A stretch of 21,320 nucleotides of DNA, from contig DGUD01000150.1 of NCBI GenBank assembly GCA_002393865.1, positions 1-21,320 on the forward strand. The letters are read 5' to 3'. This DNA comes from Treponema sp. UBA4319 (GTDB lineage: Bacteria > Spirochaetota > Spirochaetia > Treponematales > Treponemataceae). Positions 1 to 7,787 of the stretch are shown piece after piece. Positions within the stretch are counted from its first letter, which is position 1. Every line of letters begins with the position of its first letter. The position numbers and the translations under genes are program-made. The notes under the pieces are model-generated. The model made no database searches and was not told the DNA's origin. It saw only the letters and a program-made list of their open reading frames with translations.

Positions 1-2345
1 GCCGGGCAGATTTCCTTGAACTGGGTAAAGACAAGCACACGCTCTCGCTTTTCGTAAATCGTCTGGCAGATGTCTTCTAGCATCTCGAACTTTCCGCTGT
101 CTTTTTCTGCAAATCCGTCCGCTCCGTTGAACTGGTCTGGGTGATTGCAAATCTGCTTTAGCTTTAAAAGGGATGCAAGTACAAGGCCGCGCCTCTTCAT
201 GGGGTCTTCGTCCTGCTTTGTCTTTTCCAAAAGTTCTGCAAGGTCATCCACATATTTTTTGTAAAGGACACGCTGCTTTTTGGAAAGGGTCACATAGTCG
301 GTCATCTCCATTTTTTCGGGAAGGTCAGAGATGATTGACTTGTCCGTTTTTAGGCGGCGAAGCATGAAGGGGGAAATCATCGCCTTAAGTTTTGAGTAGC
401 CGGAAGGATTTTCCTTTAGGGAAGATGCGAAGCGCTTGAATTCCGTTGAAGTTCCCAAAAGTCCCTTGTTCAAGAAGTCGTAGAGCGACCAGAGGTTTGT
501 CAAATCGTTTTCTATCGGGGTTCCAGTGAGGGCGATGCGTGTTTTTGCATTAAGCGACTTTATGCTTTTTGTCTGTTTTGATGAAGGATTTTTGATTGCC
601 TGGGCTTCGTCCAGAATTACAAGGTCCCAATCTGTTTGCTGCAAATCTTCCATGCGGCTTACCATGCTGTAGGTGGTGATGGAAAGGAATGGAGAGTTGC
701 CTTTCTGAATTGCGCCACTGTCATTCTGAACTTGGTTCAGAATCAGAGATGCCGAATCACACTTCGACAGGCTCAGCGTCCGTTCGGCATGACGGGGTGC
801 GTTTTCGGCATGACGGGTTGCGTTTTCGGCATGACGGGTTGCGTTTTCGGGCTGACAGTTTTTCTTTTCTGCATTACGAGAGGCTGATGGGTGTAAAATC
901 TGGAGCGGCAGAAGAGGGGCGAACTTTTTGCATTCATTCTGCCAGTTGCCTAAAAGGGATGCAGGAACTACGAGAAGGATTTTTGAGTCAGGGGAATCGG
1001 CCCGGAGTTTTTCCAGAAATGCCAAAACTTGAATGGTTTTTCCCAACCCCATGTCGTCGGCAAGACAGGCACCGAAGTTGCAGGCCGTCATCTTGGAAAG
1101 CCATTCGTAGCCCTTTGACTGATAGGGACGCAGGGTAGCCTTGAAACTTGAAGGGAGTTTCAAAGCCTTTTTGCTTGTGCTTGAAACAGAGCGCAGGTCA
1201 CGGAGAAGCTCTGAAATCCATGTGGCGTTGGAGATGGCGTTAATGTCAATCTGATCTTTTGAATCGGAATCAGCACTGCCTGAGTTAAGGCTCATGCGCA
1301 AGGCTTCCATCATGGTGATGTCGCCGCGGTATTTTTCCATCTCTGCCAGAAGCACTTTCAGCCGCTCGTGGTCAACTTCCACCCACTTGCCTTTTATGAG
1401 CGAAAGTCCCTCGTTCATGGCAAGCATCTTTTTGATTTCTGCCTTGGTGAGTTTTTGGCCGTCAACTTCAAGATAGCCTTCCATTCCAAGAATCGTGTTC
1501 AGCCCTAAAAGGGCTTCCTTTTTTGTGAGCGAGACGGAGACCTTTGCTTTTTGCCGGGATTTTTTCCACCAGTCGGGAATGCGGCAGACGATTCCGCTTT
1601 CTTCTATCTTTGGAATGTCGCGCAAGATTTGCCAAGCCTCGTTTGTGGTGAGCCGCAGGGGATGGAACATTTCTCCGCTTGAAGTAAATTCCCCGATTAG
1701 TTTTGAAACCTCCGCCGCCCGGTTCAGGCAGGAAAGAAGTTCCAGGATTTTATCCCGGTCATTTTTGTATTCGGTGAGGGCATATTTTAAGGGCGCGTGT
1801 TTTATGTTTCCCTTCTCATCTTTTGTGGAATAGGTTGCAAGAAAAGAAAATGGATATTTTTCGTCGTTTTTGTTTTCCACAAGATGAAAGAAAATTCTTT
1901 CGGCAACTTTTAGTCGCTCATCTTTTTCCGCAAGATAAAGGGCAACTGTTCCAGAATAATTTTTAATCTCGTAAGAAAAGCAGCCGTTCAGTTTTGCCCA
2001 GAGAATCCGAATCCAGTCTGAATTTACGTTTTCTGCGCCGGGGGCGAATGGAAGCGATGAAAGAAGATTTTCTGTTAAATCATCAGAGAGCGGAACTGCT
2101 GTATTTTCACGGCTAAGTTCAAGGCCTTCCGTTCTTGAAAGCTCGGTCAAAAATGAATCTGCAATCTGCCAGAGAAAAAGTCCCGCATCGTCCACGCTTG
2201 CAAGCGGACGCACATCGAAACCAAGGTCGTACAAGGCCTTGATTGGATCATCCTTAAAGGCTCCGCTGTATGTTGCATCGTCCACCGCAAAGAGCGATGG
2301 CAGAAAACGAAAGCGCAGGGGCTGAATCGCATTTTGTTTTTTCAT
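1..2345 (-). CDS. SNF2-family DEAD/DEAH-like helicase, partial (C-terminus beyond window edge)
   Basis: Reading from ATG 2343-2345 (AGGA about 7 nt upstream) the frame stays open to the window edge, giving about 781 residues. Residues about 250-400 resemble the SNF2-associated region (DUF3670 type) seen before the helicase core of bacterial SNF2 proteins. The core follows: LRPYQSKGYEWL, then DDMGLGKT (430-437, Walker A), DEAQ (579-582, motif II) and LTGTPIEN (606-613, motif III). The second RecA lobe begins after 'MLRRLKTDKSI' and reaches 'RVLVFTQFKEI' at the edge, so the last helicase motifs are missing only because the window ends. Such proteins are ATP-driven DNA translocases that remodel protein-DNA or nucleic-acid complexes; the target here is unknown. 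An in-frame repeat insertion lies at about residues 496-541, in the loop after motif Ia. GC content is visibly lower than in neighbouring genes, which may indicate transfer. Confidence 0.92.
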   Translation of the reverse strand, partial: MKKQNAIQPLRFRFLPSLFAVDDATYSGAFKDDPIKALYDLGFDVRPLASVDDAGLFLWQIADSFLTELSRTEGLELSRENTAVPLSDDLTENLLSSLPFAPGAENVNSDWIRILWAKLNGCFSYEIKNYSGTVALYLAEKDERLKVAERIFFHLVENKNDEKYPFSFLATYSTKDEKGNIKHAPLKYALTEYKNDRDKILELLSCLNRAAEVSKLIGEFTSSGEMFHPLRLTTNEAWQILRDIPKIEESGIVCRIPDWWKKSRQKAKVSVSLTKKEALLGLNTILGMEGYLEVDGQKLTKAEIKKMLAMNEGLSLIKGKWVEVDHERLKVLLAEMEKYRGDITMMEALRMSLNSGSADSDSKDQIDINAISNATWISELLRDLRSVSSTSKKALKLPSSFKATLRPYQSKGYEWLSKMTACNFGACLADDMGLGKTIQVLAFLEKLRADSPDSKILLVVPASLLGNWQNECKKFAPLLPLQILHPSASRNAEKKNCQPENATRHAENATRHAENAPRHAERTLSLSKCDSASLILNQVQNDSGAIQKGNSPFLSITTYSMVSRMEDLQQTDWDLVILDEAQAIKNPSSKQTKSIKSLNAKTRIALTGTPIENDLTNLWSLYDFLNKGLLGTSTEFKRFASSLKENPSGYSKLKAMISPFMLRRLKTDKSIISDLPEKMEMTDYVTLSKKQRVLYKKYVDDLAELLEKTKQDEDPMKRRGLVLASLLKLKQICNHPDQFNGADGFAEKDSGKFEMLEDICQTIYEKRERVLVFTQFKEICP
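720..860. repeat. In-frame repeat insertion inside the SNF2 gene (21-bp tandem units plus palindrome)
   Basis: From 783 to 845 there are three copies of a 21-bp unit starting ttcggcatgacgg, then a decayed partial copy at 846-857. At 723-743 there is a near-perfect palindrome with 9-bp arms and a 3-nt centre (ATTCTGAAC / GTTCAGAAT). TGCCGAA (750-756) and TTCGGCA (783-789) form a further inverted repeat around an 'acttcgacaggctcag' segment. On the minus strand in the gene's frame this reads as HAENATR repeats followed by LSLSKCD and LILNQVQND, with no stop codon, and the frames before and after agree. From memory, peptides of the LSLSKC / LNQVQND kind recur in predicted proteins of Treponema and some other phyla as translated dispersed repeats; that is recollection, not a search result. 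Confidence 0.9.
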
Positions 2346-2872
2346 CTTGTAATCCTGTGCTTCCAGCATAGCACATTTTTGACCGTTTTTCAGCTGGAAG
2401 TCTAATGAAGTTTGAGTTCCCTGTGGAGCAGTGCGGGATTGGGATTATGTCATTTTTCTAGAGCAGCTTGTCCAGCTGCGTATGGGAACGGCGTTCCTTG
2501 TCATCAGGCAGGGGCCTGATTATAAAACAGGGGCTACCGCAAGAAATAAGGCAGCTTCTGAAAAAATGTGATATAATAGGACTGCCCGGAAAGCTGCGCT
2601 TTCTACGCGTGCGGGGCCGGGAGGGAAGGCTCTGGGCAGCGCGCATGAAAAGCGTCGGGGCATTGTCCGCAAGAAAGCGTGCATACCGGGCTTGCGGGCA
2701 AACCCGCGGGGGATTTTAAGGGGCGGGCCCCTTAGGAGAGGGGGTAGCGGACAAGCCAACAAAGCGGAGAGAATCGGCACTGCTTGCAGGGGCGATTCGT
2801 GGAGCGACTTGGCTTGGGAGCGAGGGGGAGACTTCCCCCTCCTTGTAAGTGTTACGGGGGAAGGAGCGCCGC
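2346..2872 (+). other. Non-coding gap with a structured GC-rich leader or unidentified RNA
   Basis: No convincing gene lies here. After the extended -10 at 2569-2577 the sequence is rich in short perfect hairpins. CTGCCC (2582-2587) pairs with GGGCAG (2634-2639) around GAAAGC-TGC-GCTTTC (2589-2603). GCGGG-CAAA-CCCGC is at 2694-2707, a 7-bp stem with loop CGGG at 2717-2734, GAATCG/CGATTC in the 2770s-2800, and AGGGGGA-GACT-TCCCCCT at 2823-2840. I compared it with RNase P RNA, tmRNA, SRP RNA and 6S RNA from memory and saw none of their signature sequences. It could be a long structured 5' leader for the small ORF and the NusG-II gene, a separate small RNA, or a dispersed GC-rich repeat. The part from 2346 to 2560 shows nothing I can name. 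Confidence 0.45.
2569..2577 (+). promoter_or_regulatory. Extended -10 promoter (TGATATAAT)
   Basis: TG at 2569-2570, one base, then a perfect TATAAT at 2572-2577: an extended -10 element. There is no good -35 hexamer 16-18 bp upstream, which extended -10 promoters tolerate. The start would be near 2584, exactly where the first hairpin of the structured leader begins. The same TGATATAAT string precedes the glycosidase gene at 9830-9838. Confidence 0.5.
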
Positions 2873-2986
2873 ATGCCAAAAGCAAAGCACGAGCCGCCGC
2901 AGCTGCGCGAACAGGCGGCACAGGCCGCGCGCAAGATTCTGGAAGGCTCGCGGAGGGGCTGGCGGACACGAGAGAACAGGCTGTAG
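2873..2986 (+). CDS. Small ORF, 37 residues, strong Shine-Dalgarno, upstream of the NusG-II gene
   Basis: ATG at 2873 is preceded by GGGGGAAGGAG (2856-2865) with 7-nt spacing, the strongest ribosome-binding site in this region. The ORF reads MPKAKHEPPQLREQAAQAAR and continues for 17 more residues to TAG at 2984-2986. Two bases later comes the ATG of the NusG domain II gene, which lacks a good ribosome-binding site of its own, so translational coupling is likely. The peptide is basic, Ala/Gln/Arg rich and probably helical, with no membrane segment. I do not recognise a family. It could be a real small protein, perhaps nucleic-acid binding given its charge, or a leader ORF whose translation sets expression of the next gene. 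Confidence 0.55.
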   Translation: MPKAKHEPPQLREQAAQAARKILEGSRRGWRTRENRL

Positions 2987-2988
2987 AG

Positions 2989-3357
2989 ATGAAGACATTT
3001 TATGCAAAATGGATGGATGGCGTGGTGCTGCTGATTTTTGCCGGAGTGCTTGCAGCAGCAGCACTTTCACTCACAAAAAGAAGCGGCGACGCATACCTTG
3101 TTATCACGAGCCCTGACGGAGAATATATGTACCCGCTGGGCACGGATGCCGAATACTCGGTAGCCGGCCGCATAGGTGCGTCGCGCATAGCGGTCAAGGA
3201 CGGAAAGGCATTCTTTGCGGATTCCCCGTGCCCCAACAAGACCTGCGTGCAGTCCGCGCCGCTTTCTACCAACGGTGCATGGGCGGCATGCCTGCCGAAC
3301 GATATATTTATACGCATAGAGGGCGGTGGCTCCGACACGGATGCCGTCGCATACTAA
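2989..3357 (+). CDS. NusG domain II-containing protein, N-terminal membrane anchor
   Basis: The product has 122 residues. An N-terminal hydrophobic helix (about residues 10-27) is followed by a small beta domain with the pattern typical of stand-alone NusG_II proteins: a GEYMYPL strand, then an 'IAVKDGKAFFADSPCPNKTC' core with the paired cysteines, and a closing ACLPNDIFIRIEG. The frame is open upstream to 2692, but family length and the membrane helix favour the ATG at 2989, just after the stop of the 37-codon ORF. Stand-alone NusG_II proteins occur in Firmicutes and spirochaetes; their function is unknown and they are anchored on the outer face of the membrane. It is followed after 115 bp by radA, on the same strand. 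Confidence 0.85.
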   Translation: MKTFYAKWMDGVVLLIFAGVLAAAALSLTKRSGDAYLVITSPDGEYMYPLGTDAEYSVAGRIGASRIAVKDGKAFFADSPCPNKTCVQSAPLSTNGAWAACLPNDIFIRIEGGGSDTDAVAY

Positions 3358-3415
3358 AGAGCCTTTGCAAAAATCAGATGCGGCAGCATCAATAAAGAAG
3401 AGAGTTCCGGAACTG

Positions 3416-3440
3416 CCGCGCAGACAAAAAAACTGTGCGG
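3416..3440 (+). repeat. Hairpin between NusG-II gene and radA
   Basis: CCGCGCAG (3416-3423) pairs with CTGTGCGG (3433-3440), with one G-T wobble, around a 9-nt A-rich loop. No T-run follows, so it is not a typical intrinsic terminator. It ends about 20 nt before the radA ribosome-binding site and might act as an attenuating or processing structure. Confidence 0.4.
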
Positions 3441-3472
3441 TCTACAACTGAGCCCGGAAAAGGAGTGCTTAC

Positions 3473-4834
3473 ATGGCAAGGAAGAAGGGTTCCATCGTCT
3501 ACAAATGCTCGAACTGCTCGTACACGCAGCCCGGCTGGCTGGGGCGCTGCCCCCAGTGCGGGGAATGGAACACGCTGGAAGAATGCATTATAGACCCCAA
3601 CGCGGCGGGTCCATCGCTCAAAGCTGATGGCAGCGCCGTAAAAGCGCGGCCTGTACCGATGGGTACGATAAGTGTACAGGGAGAAAACAGGCTTTCCACC
3701 GGGAACGAGGAATTTGACCGGGTACTTGGCGGCGGCGCCACAAAACGGAGCGCAATCCTTATCGGCGGCGAGCCGGGCATAGGAAAATCGACGCTGCTTA
3801 TACAGACCGCGGCGTCGCTCCTGCGCCGGAAAAACAGCGGAAGAATCCTCTACGTTTCCGGGGAAGAGTCCGCGTCGCAGATAAAAGGCCGCGCAGTCAG
3901 GCTCAATCTTGCGGTGGACGCAGTGGAAATCCTCTGTACGCTGCGGCTGGAGGACATCCTTGATGCGCTGGACAGCCTTTCTCCGGAGGCCGTCATCGTA
4001 GATTCCATTCAGACGGTGTACTCCGTGCAGGCAGGCATAGTGCCCGGAACGGTGAACCAGCTGAAATACTGCGCGAACGAGCTTATCAGCTGGGTAAAAG
4101 AACGCGACAGCGTGCTTTTTATGACAGCCCACGTAACGAAGGACGGCATGATTGCCGGCCCCAAAAGCCTTGAGCACATGGTAGACACCGTGATTTCTTT
4201 TGAGAGGAACACAGAGGACGAAGTCCGCTTCCTGCGGGCAATGAAAAACCGCTTTGGCTCCGTGGACGAGCTGGGGATTTTCCAGATGGAGCAGGACGGG
4301 CTCAAAGCGGTGGAAGACCCGAGCGCCCTGTTCCTGACGCGGCGGAAGGGTGGCACTCCTGCGGGCACGGCATGCGTGCCGGTATTTGAGGGCAGCAGGG
4401 TATTCGTCGTAGAGGTGCAGGCGCTCACGGTGCCGGCAAAGGCGGCGGTAAACCGCGTATACAGCGACCGTGTGGACAGCGCGAGGGTCAGCCGGGTAGC
4501 AGCGGTGCTGGAAAAGCGCGCCGGCATCAAGTTCAGCGACCAGGACATATACATCAACGTTGCGGGAGGCGTCCGGCTGACGGAAAGCGCCATAGACGCG
4601 GCGGTGGCAGCGGCGCTCTATTCCGCCCGGACGGACATTCCCCTGCCGGAGGAGACGGTTGTAGTAGGAGAGATAAGCCTTGCCGGGGAAATCCGCCCGG
4701 TGACAAAAATCAAGCAGCGGGTCAAAACCGCACGGGAGCTCGGCTTTTCCAGGATTATCGCCCCGGAAAAATCCGCCGATACGACGGAAATCTCCGACAT
4801 AAAATCCCTTGTACGGGCGCTGTTCAAGCAGTAA
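3473..4834 (+). CDS. radA: DNA repair protein RadA (Sms)
   Basis: 453 residues, the normal length for RadA. A C4 zinc finger lies at the N-terminus (C12, C15, C26, C29, with the typical CPQCGEWNT). A RecA-like ATPase core follows, with GGEPGIGKST at 98-107, the VDSIQTVYS Walker B region, and the RadA-specific KNRFG motif at 258-262. The C-terminal third is the inactive Lon-protease-like domain (GGVRLTESAIDAAVAAAL, VVVGEISLAGEIRPV). RadA is a hexameric helicase-like motor acting with RecA in branch migration and recombination repair. The ATG at 3473 has AAGGAG 7 nt upstream. It faces the TraB gene on the opposite strand. A complete, ordinary gene; no anomalies seen. Confidence 0.98.
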   Translation: MARKKGSIVYKCSNCSYTQPGWLGRCPQCGEWNTLEECIIDPNAAGPSLKADGSAVKARPVPMGTISVQGENRLSTGNEEFDRVLGGGATKRSAILIGGEPGIGKSTLLIQTAASLLRRKNSGRILYVSGEESASQIKGRAVRLNLAVDAVEILCTLRLEDILDALDSLSPEAVIVDSIQTVYSVQAGIVPGTVNQLKYCANELISWVKERDSVLFMTAHVTKDGMIAGPKSLEHMVDTVISFERNTEDEVRFLRAMKNRFGSVDELGIFQMEQDGLKAVEDPSALFLTRRKGGTPAGTACVPVFEGSRVFVVEVQALTVPAKAAVNRVYSDRVDSARVSRVAAVLEKRAGIKFSDQDIYINVAGGVRLTESAIDAAVAAALYSARTDIPLPEETVVVGEISLAGEIRPVTKIKQRVKTARELGFSRIIAPEKSADTTEISDIKSLVRALFKQ

Positions 4835-4841
4835 GCGGATG

Positions 4842-4873
4842 CATGCGCCGGGGTGCCCAAAAGCACGCGCATG
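4842..4873. terminator. Nested hairpin between convergent radA and traB-family genes
   Basis: CATGCGC (4842-4848) pairs with GCGCATG (4867-4873), and inside it GTGC (4853-4856) pairs with GCAC (4863-4866). The gap is only 77 bp and the two genes converge, so a shared terminator is expected here, but there is no T-run on either side. It could act as a weak or factor-assisted terminator. Confidence 0.35.
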
Positions 4874-4911
4874 AGCGCCCGCGTATAATCCGGGAACAGC
4901 TCCGCGCCCGC

Positions 4912-6135
4912 TCAGCGTCTGAACAGCGCCACCACTTTGTCAAAGAATGAGGCTATCACCGTCACAAAGCGCGCGCCCGCAACAAAAGTCCCGACGCTGC
5001 TTCCCAACGAAGACAGGAAGAACACAAGCAGCGTGCGCAGTATCCGGTTGCGGTAAAAGCCCCGCAGGGAAGCCGCGTCCTCCTGCAGCGTCTCCATATC
5101 CGCGACCTTGGGCTTGCAGACAATGGCCTGCGTGATTCCCGACACGACGCCTATGCCGATAAACGGGCACAGCGATGTAAACGGCGCCCCCGCAAAGGAG
5201 ACCAGCACCGCAAGGGGATGCCCGCCGGCCAAAAGCGCGCCGACAGCGGCAAGCAGGCCGTTCCAGAAGACCCATGCCCCCAGCATGTCCCAGCCGCGCT
5301 GTGCCCCGCCGATGACAAAGCCCGCCACAATCAGCGCGACGATGAGCGCTGGAATAATCCAGCCCGCAAGCCTCGCGGGCACCGTCTTGTCAGGTACGCT
5401 CTCTATGTCGGAGCAGTCAGTTCCTTCGGAGCCAGCAGCGATTTTTTCAAGGTGCTCCTTTACGCCCGGCAGATGCCCGGCACCCAGCACGGCCAGCACC
5501 TTTGAGCCGGGGCACGCCCAGATGCGGGCGGCAAGATAGCGGTTGCGCTCGTCTATAAGCACTTCCTTTATAGCAGGGAGCGTATCGGAAAGCTCCGCCA
5601 TCAGGCTGTCCATCTCGCTGCCCTGCTTGAGCTGCTCTATCTGTTCAGGGGAAACCTCCTCGTGCGAGAAGGCGCTGGCAAGCAGCACCGCAAGAAGGCT
5701 GCACTTGCCCATAAAAGAGCTTTTCATCCAGGCGCGGCGCAAGGTCACGGAAATAGGACGATCTACCATCTCGCAGCGGATTCCCCGGCTCCGGGCAGCA
5801 TTGAGCGCGGCGAGCATCTCGTCGCCGGGCTTTACCCCCATCGGGGCGCCCATACGCTTCTGGAAGGAAGACAAGACGACGTTTGCCAGCATAAGGAAGC
5901 CGTTCTTTTCCCGCAGCACCTTGACGATGTCCATCTCTCGCCATGCATCGGGATTCTCCAGATTCGCAAGCCGCTTGTCATCAAGTTCCAGCGCAACCGT
6001 ATCAGGCCGCATGGTCTCCACGGCTTCGGATACTTCCTGTACGCTCAGCTCCGATACGTGGGCAGTCCCCACGAGCACAAGCTCACGCTCCCCGAAATTC
6101 AGTGAAATTTCAGTTTGTTTTGCTTGCGTCGGCAT
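4912..6135 (-). CDS. TraB/PrgY (GumN-related) family membrane protein
   Basis: The 407-residue product begins at ATG 6133-6135, which has GGAGG 10 nt upstream. A TTG at 6171 is in frame but less likely. The N-terminal half has the TraB fold signatures: GTAHVS (residues 23-28), VALELDDKRL, and AVLGAGHLPGV near residue 220. The second half carries several hydrophobic segments (IIPALIVALIVAGFVIG, the stretch around WNGLLAAVGALLAGG, and ILRTLLVFFLSSLG), so it is an integral membrane protein. Relatives include enterococcal TraB/PrgY, which limit pheromone signalling, and the fold resembles Tiki/EreA-type metal-dependent hydrolases, so a protease-like activity is possible but unproven. The gene starts 26 nt inside the 3' end of the TPR gene, implying translational coupling. 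Substrate unknown. Confidence 0.88.
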   Translation of the reverse strand: MPTQAKQTEISLNFGERELVLVGTAHVSELSVQEVSEAVETMRPDTVALELDDKRLANLENPDAWREMDIVKVLREKNGFLMLANVVLSSFQKRMGAPMGVKPGDEMLAALNAARSRGIRCEMVDRPISVTLRRAWMKSSFMGKCSLLAVLLASAFSHEEVSPEQIEQLKQGSEMDSLMAELSDTLPAIKEVLIDERNRYLAARIWACPGSKVLAVLGAGHLPGVKEHLEKIAAGSEGTDCSDIESVPDKTVPARLAGWIIPALIVALIVAGFVIGGAQRGWDMLGAWVFWNGLLAAVGALLAGGHPLAVLVSFAGAPFTSLCPFIGIGVVSGITQAIVCKPKVADMETLQEDAASLRGFYRNRILRTLLVFFLSSLGSSVGTFVAGARFVTVIASFFDKVVALFRR

Positions 6136-7567
6136 CCGCTTCCATCCTCCATTCCGCAAGACGATACTCAAAGAACATGGGGCTCTTCATATCCACAACT
6201 TTCGTATAAAACTGCTTTGCGGCCTCTATGCCCCCGAACATATCGTAATACAGCCCAAGATAGAAATACATCTTTCCTTTCTTGTTGCCATTGTCTATCG
6301 CGTTTATTTTCTGGGGGAGCGGCATTTCCCCTGCCTCGTCGTGGAAAACCCGAAGCATCGCATAATCGATGGAATTGCGGTCAAGCTTGCGCAGCACTTT
6401 GTCGCTGAATTTCTTTGCCTCAAGCTTGTTGTTTTCCATATAATAGCAGTATGTCACCATGAGCGGGTAGGAGATATTGCCGGTCTTGTCCATCTCCATG
6501 CACTTCTCAAAGGCCTGCCGCGCCCGCTGCCACTGCTTCTGGTGGATGGCAAGCACGCCGATGCTCTCATAGGCAAAATAGTACTGCGGGTTGTATTTCA
6601 GCACATTCTCGTAGTCCAGAAGCGCCTGCTCATACTTGTCCTGCTCGTCGTACAGCCCTGCGCGATACGCGTAGGCAAGGAAGTAATCGGGCTGAATCGA
6701 AATGGCTTTTGTCCACGCCTGCTCCGCAGCGTCAAAATTGCCGAGGTAGCGCTCGTAGGTTCCGCAATCCATAAAATAATCATAATTAGTCGGATCGATT
6801 GCTATCGCCTGCTTTATCTGCTCGCTCGCAAGCCGGTACTCGTTGTTGGCAGAGGCTATCTTGCCCAGATACGAATAGGCGGGGGCATAGGACGGGTCTT
6901 TCTCCAGTATTTTCTTGAATGTGGCCTCGGCCTCCTTGTCCTTGCTGGCGTCCTTTGCGCCAAGGAAATAATCGGACTGGCCGAGCCCGAACAGCGCATC
7001 CTCGTTGTCCGGCTCACGCACGAGCGCCTTCTTGTAGTACAGGCGGGCCTGCGCATAGTTCTTGCCGTCAAAATAGTCCCGCGCAAGCTCCATGTTCGCG
7101 GCAGGATTATACGCGTCCTTGGCGAGCAGCAGCTTTATCTGCTTGTTGCGCTCGGCGGTATTGCCCTGAAGCTTTGCGATGTAGGCAAGCATCTCTATCG
7201 CGTCCGTATTGGAAGCATCTTTCGCGTTCAGCGCCGAACAAATCTGCTTGGCGTCGTCAAAGCGGCTGTCGCTTATGAGCAGGGAGGCTTTGAGCAGCAG
7301 GAGGTCGGTGTCCTCCGCATAATCGGCGGGAATGGAGCCGTAGAGGCTCAGTGCATCGCTGATGGTACCAGTACGGAGCGCCTCCTGCAGGCTGCCCACA
7401 AAATCGTTCTTGGAGAAAGACGGCTCTTCCGCCGCCACGTCCTCAACGGTGTTCAGAGGAAGGATGGCCGTTCCGGCCGCAAACCCGGCAGGAAGCATCA
7501 TAAACGCGGCGGACAGGCAGCAGAACACGCGGATAAGTCCCCCGGAGCATTTCTGTAGTTTCTTCAT
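6110..7567 (-). CDS. Exported tetratricopeptide repeat protein
   Basis: The 485-residue protein has a basic N-terminus and hydrophobic core (about residues 10-30, ending AGFAAGTA) that looks like a signal peptide. A cysteine pair lies inside the hydrophobic stretch, but I see no clear lipobox. The mature part consists largely of TPR units with the usual A-x-x-x-[FYL] and DP-x-[YN] landmarks (for example ILEKDPSYAPAYSYLGKIA, AIAIDPTNYDYFMDCGTYE, AISIQPDYFLAYAYRAGLYD). It is therefore a protein-protein scaffold, probably periplasmic. Its stop overlaps the start of the TraB-family gene downstream, so the two are one unit and may act together at the membrane. The start ATG is preceded by GGGGA at short spacing. 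TPR identity is sure; the cellular role is not. Confidence 0.9.
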   Translation of the reverse strand: MKKLQKCSGGLIRVFCCLSAAFMMLPAGFAAGTAILPLNTVEDVAAEEPSFSKNDFVGSLQEALRTGTISDALSLYGSIPADYAEDTDLLLLKASLLISDSRFDDAKQICSALNAKDASNTDAIEMLAYIAKLQGNTAERNKQIKLLLAKDAYNPAANMELARDYFDGKNYAQARLYYKKALVREPDNEDALFGLGQSDYFLGAKDASKDKEAEATFKKILEKDPSYAPAYSYLGKIASANNEYRLASEQIKQAIAIDPTNYDYFMDCGTYERYLGNFDAAEQAWTKAISIQPDYFLAYAYRAGLYDEQDKYEQALLDYENVLKYNPQYYFAYESIGVLAIHQKQWQRARQAFEKCMEMDKTGNISYPLMVTYCYYMENNKLEAKKFSDKVLRKLDRNSIDYAMLRVFHDEAGEMPLPQKINAIDNGNKKGKMYFYLGLYYDMFGGIEAAKQFYTKVVDMKSPMFFEYRLAEWRMEADADASKTN

Positions 7568-7787
7568 AAATCCCCACTAAATTCCTTTCTATAAAAGAGG
7601 CTGCATCAAAAATCAGACGAATTCTGAGACAGCTTCCAAATTCACCTTAAAAACCGCAATGCACGGTATTGCAGGCAAAGCTCAACGCGGTTTTTACAGG
7701 CACGTTCCAAAAGTAAGCGACTTTTGAAACTGGCTCTATTGAAGCAGTTTGAAAACTTCAGTTTTCGAACTGCAACCTTGCAGAATC
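7568..7787. repeat. Hairpin cluster in the divergent intergenic region
   Basis: Three inverted repeats lie in a row between the divergent TPR gene and the 7899 gene. AAAAACCGC (7649-7657) and GCGGTTTTT (7687-7695) enclose GCAAT/ATTGC. CAAAAGT-aagcg-ACTTTTG lies near 7714-7732. A 13-bp stem, 7744-7756 with 7761-7773 around loop TTCA, has a single G-T wobble. The last shares its GAAAAC-TTCA-GTTTTC form with the hairpin at 15296-15317. No ORF is supported here. Confidence 0.7.

Noticed and set aside
783..857. CRISPR-like array
   Set aside because: The 21-bp units are directly adjacent with no spacers, lie inside a coding frame, and no cas genes are present.
2584..2870. RNase P RNA, tmRNA or SRP RNA
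   Set aside because: The conserved cores of these RNAs (such as the RNase P GGAAAGTCC region or the tmRNA tRNA-like ends) are not found.
2692..2988. Upstream extension of the NusG-II protein (221-residue reading)
   Set aside because: The extension is a low-complexity Gly/Arg/Ala stretch over hairpins, overlaps the small ORF, and would bury the membrane anchor in the middle of the protein.
5543..7558. 671-codon plus-strand ORF opposite the TraB and TPR genes
   Set aside because: It is antisense to two genes with clear family motifs, has no domain pattern, and its residues follow the complement of their codons. Long shadow frames are expected at this GC content.
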